From positions 26,523 to 90,522 of the forward strand of contig JAYOLW010000005.1 of assembly GCA_038120515.1 (NCBI GenBank): a stretch of 64,000 nucleotides of DNA, written 5' to 3'. The DNA is from JADHOX01 sp038120515. GTDB taxonomy: Bacteria > Pseudomonadota > Alphaproteobacteria > Rickettsiales > JABIRX01. The translations under genes and the position numbers were made by a program. The notes beneath the pieces were generated by a model. That model was given only the letters and a program-made list of their open reading frames with translations, searched no databases and was not told where the DNA came from. Below, piece after piece: positions 62,066-64,000 of this stretch (the first letter of the stretch is position 1; the number at the start of each line of letters is the position of its first letter).

Positions 62066-63775
62066 CTAAAAAGATACCGATTTACTTATCTTTGCGTAAA
62101 CAACTTCATTTTCTGCAATATCAGCAGGTATTTTTAAAGCTTTACTGTAAGTTATATTAGCAGAAAATAATTTGTGATAAAAATTAAGAGTCACACCTGC
62201 ACCACTGACCTGGTAATCTTTTTCATCAACATTTGCCTTAGTTAAACCATAATCAAAAAATATCCCGGCATTAAGGGCCGTGTTATTAAATTTTAGATAA
62301 TGTGCCAAATTTTTATTTAGGGTAAAATTATTACGTATATAAAAACCAGAATCTCCTTGAATATATTCTTCTTTAAAACCTCTTACACTATATTCCCCTC
62401 CAGCGTAAAATGCTTCGGATGAGAATAATATATCTTCTGACTTTTGAGCTTCGATATGAAGGTTATATTTTAGAGGCATTTTGTTAAATATTTTATCATA
62501 ATATAAATATAAATTATAAGCTTCATATTGGGCTTCTTCGTCATAATCTGAGGTTTTGTCATCTAAGGCCGAAAATTTATCAAGTCCAAACTTATAGCTT
62601 GGCTTAATGATGAAAGTACCAAATTTACTATATATGGTGTTATGTATACCAATAGTTGCTACAGAGAGCTTTCTGGTACCTACTTGATTAGTTAATTTTA
62701 TATTAAATATTTGATTGTATGATTTAATGTTTTTTAAGGTTAGGTCTGATACTAATTTTATTTTAGTCTGATTATTCCTAAAAATATTACGCTCTAAAGC
62801 AAATGTATTGATCGTGGTATTACCCAAGGAATAATAAATTGCGTTAGTTAAGTTAGTTCCTAAAGTATATTCTGAGCGTGATAAGCTGTAATTAAAAAGA
62901 TAGTTTCGAAAAGGTAAGGAATAATTAAATGAACTGACAGAGCTTTGTCTTTTATGTGATGGTCTTCTATAGAGCGAGTTATAACTAACAGTGATATTGT
63001 CATTTAAATTTAATAGATCGGCAAAATTAGCGCTAATATTATATTTATTTTCACCTGTTTGACTAGTTCCGGAATTATCTAGAGAAGCTGTGATAGAATT
63101 AGCCTTACTAAAGTCATTTTTAATAATTACTATACTAGTGCTCGCCTCCTCACCTGCTTCTATAGAAAATTTACTATTGCTATTATTCACATTAGCAAAA
63201 TTATCTATTGCTTGCTCTAAATCTCTAATATTTAGAATATCTCCCTTTTTAGTTGGGACCGAACTCGATATTTTTAATTTATTATCATATGTTTTTTGGT
63301 TTTCTTTTAAGATAATGTTTGAGATTTTGCCTTCGGTGATTTTTATCACGAGAATATTCTCAGCTAATTTACTTTGAGGCATAGGCAGATTAGCTCTGCT
63401 AGTTATATAGCCATGTTTAAAATATAACGCATTTAAGTGATTCAGCATTTTTTGAATATCACCTAATGTTGTGCATTCAGAGCTAAAATCTTTTACCTTC
63501 TCTTGCAACTGCTCTTGTTTAAAAATAGTAGAGCCAGTTATTTCTATAGCTTTAATATTGAGGCAAGTCGTTGGGTTCTCATCTGTATTTTCTGGTGTGA
63601 ATTCCAGAAATTTTGGCTTATGATCTAGATTTCTATTTTCTTGCTCTAAATTATAATGTTTTAGCAGCTGCTGCATTTGTTTTATTTCTAGATCTTCATT
63701 AGCATTTGCCCTATGAGATGCTTGGATCAAAACTAGAAGATATATTAATATTAAACATATGTTTTGCGCTGTCAT
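62066..63775 (-). CDS. Two-partner secretion outer-membrane transporter (ShlB/FhaC/HecB family)
   Basis: A 569-residue protein from the ATG giving MTAQNICLIL; a TTG 6 bp earlier is also possible. Signal peptide (CLILIYLLVLIQASHRANA), an N-terminal linker, POTRA repeats at about residues 70-220 (IKAIEITGSTIFKQEQL, LNALYFKHGYITSRANLP, LVIKITEGKISNIIL), then a C-terminal beta-barrel with the conserved VRGF motif (YSVRGFKEEYIQG) and a terminal phenylalanine. It would secrete a large TpsA exoprotein; no tpsA is in the window, but it may lie beyond the right edge. Confidence 0.9.
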   Translation of the reverse strand: MTAQNICLILIYLLVLIQASHRANANEDLEIKQMQQLLKHYNLEQENRNLDHKPKFLEFTPENTDENPTTCLNIKAIEITGSTIFKQEQLQEKVKDFSSECTTLGDIQKMLNHLNALYFKHGYITSRANLPMPQSKLAENILVIKITEGKISNIILKENQKTYDNKLKISSSVPTKKGDILNIRDLEQAIDNFANVNNSNSKFSIEAGEEASTSIVIIKNDFSKANSITASLDNSGTSQTGENKYNISANFADLLNLNDNITVSYNSLYRRPSHKRQSSVSSFNYSLPFRNYLFNYSLSRSEYTLGTNLTNAIYYSLGNTTINTFALERNIFRNNQTKIKLVSDLTLKNIKSYNQIFNIKLTNQVGTRKLSVATIGIHNTIYSKFGTFIIKPSYKFGLDKFSALDDKTSDYDEEAQYEAYNLYLYYDKIFNKMPLKYNLHIEAQKSEDILFSSEAFYAGGEYSVRGFKEEYIQGDSGFYIRNNFTLNKNLAHYLKFNNTALNAGIFFDYGLTKANVDEKDYQVSGAGVTLNFYHKLFSANITYSKALKIPADIAENEVVYAKISKSVSF

Positions 63776-64000
63776 TGGCAATTTTACAAAAACAATTTTA
63801 AGTTGTGTATTAAATATTTCGTATTAATTTGAGGCACCATTTTAATTTTGCGAAATATTTATAATAAAACAAATAAATAAAACAAATAAATAACATAGCA
63901 TTTTAATAAAACACACTATATGTAATGTAATATATTGCCACATTATTTTTATGTTTACTATTTTAAAACATTTTATTTGCCGATTCCTCGCTTTCATCCT

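Noticed and set aside
63830..63930. Low-complexity AAATAAA repeats near the right end as a CRISPR or origin
   Set aside because: No regular repeat-spacer pattern and no DnaA-box cluster; simple AT-rich intergenic sequence.

Overview
The window is an AT-rich (roughly one-third G+C by eye), gene-dense bacterial chromosome segment. Several traits point to Proteobacteria, most likely Alphaproteobacteria with a host-associated life style: adjacent argD-argF, an O-succinylhomoserine sulfhydrylase, a UvrA first zinc module of the CPxSGF type, an alphaproteobacterial-style heat-shock promoter in front of htpG, two ankyrin proteins, small exported proteins and an outer-membrane ShlB-type transporter. 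The exact order (a Rickettsiales- or Holosporales-like lineage, for instance) cannot be fixed from sequence reading alone. A run of ten N at 26810-26819 marks an assembly gap.

Region 1 (1-17526) is a surface-polysaccharide locus. Four minus-strand genes (hddC, gmhA, hddA, dmhA; 14006-17526) encode most of the route from sedoheptulose 7-phosphate to GDP-6-deoxy-4-keto-heptose. The plus-strand genes encode a 3-dehydratase of the ColD/E1 type (PLP lysine replaced by histidine; its 5' end lies outside the window), three further nucleotide-sugar epimerase/reductases, an SDR, a 2-oxoglutarate/iron oxygenase, a sulfotransferase and two glycosyltransferases, one of them 992 residues long. A minus-strand pair inside the block encodes a glycosyltransferase-like protein and a fused alpha-beta thiamine-diphosphate E1 enzyme. 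The predicted product is an unusual deoxy- or dideoxy-heptose glycan, perhaps branched and sulfated.

Region 2 (17600-28723) holds folC, an asparagine-synthetase-like protein with both active sites altered, two small acidic exported proteins, an ankyrin protein, ddl, an ABC-F ATPase, and an oxidative-stress block (ahpD, ahpC and small membrane genes, divergent from oxyR) that contains the assembly gap. Region 3 (28859-54329) is mostly housekeeping: a DEDDh exonuclease, ahcY, metK, pgi, an outer-membrane barrel protein, rsmE, htpG, a type II glutamine synthetase, dsbD, panB, argF, argD, ssb, uvrA, yebC, metZ, two peptidase-like genes, tRNA-Ala(GGC), a NYN nuclease, an SDR, an ArsC/Spx protein and a ferritin-like protein.

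Region 4 (about 55100-64000) is accessory. A Fic protein and a divergent shikimate-kinase-like gene sit among four copies of one palindrome (TATTATCGA-N12-TCGATAATA, one copy degenerate), and two copies of a 39-bp palindromic element flank the kinase gene. Downstream come a chimeric kinase/acetyltransferase remnant and a run of GNAT acetyltransferases including a GNAT-GrpB-GNAT fusion. The window ends with an ankyrin protein carrying a possible U-box and a two-partner-secretion transporter without a visible partner. The best candidates for new biology are the dideoxy-heptose locus, the catalytically stripped asparagine-synthetase homologue, and the Fic/kinase locus with its repeated operators.
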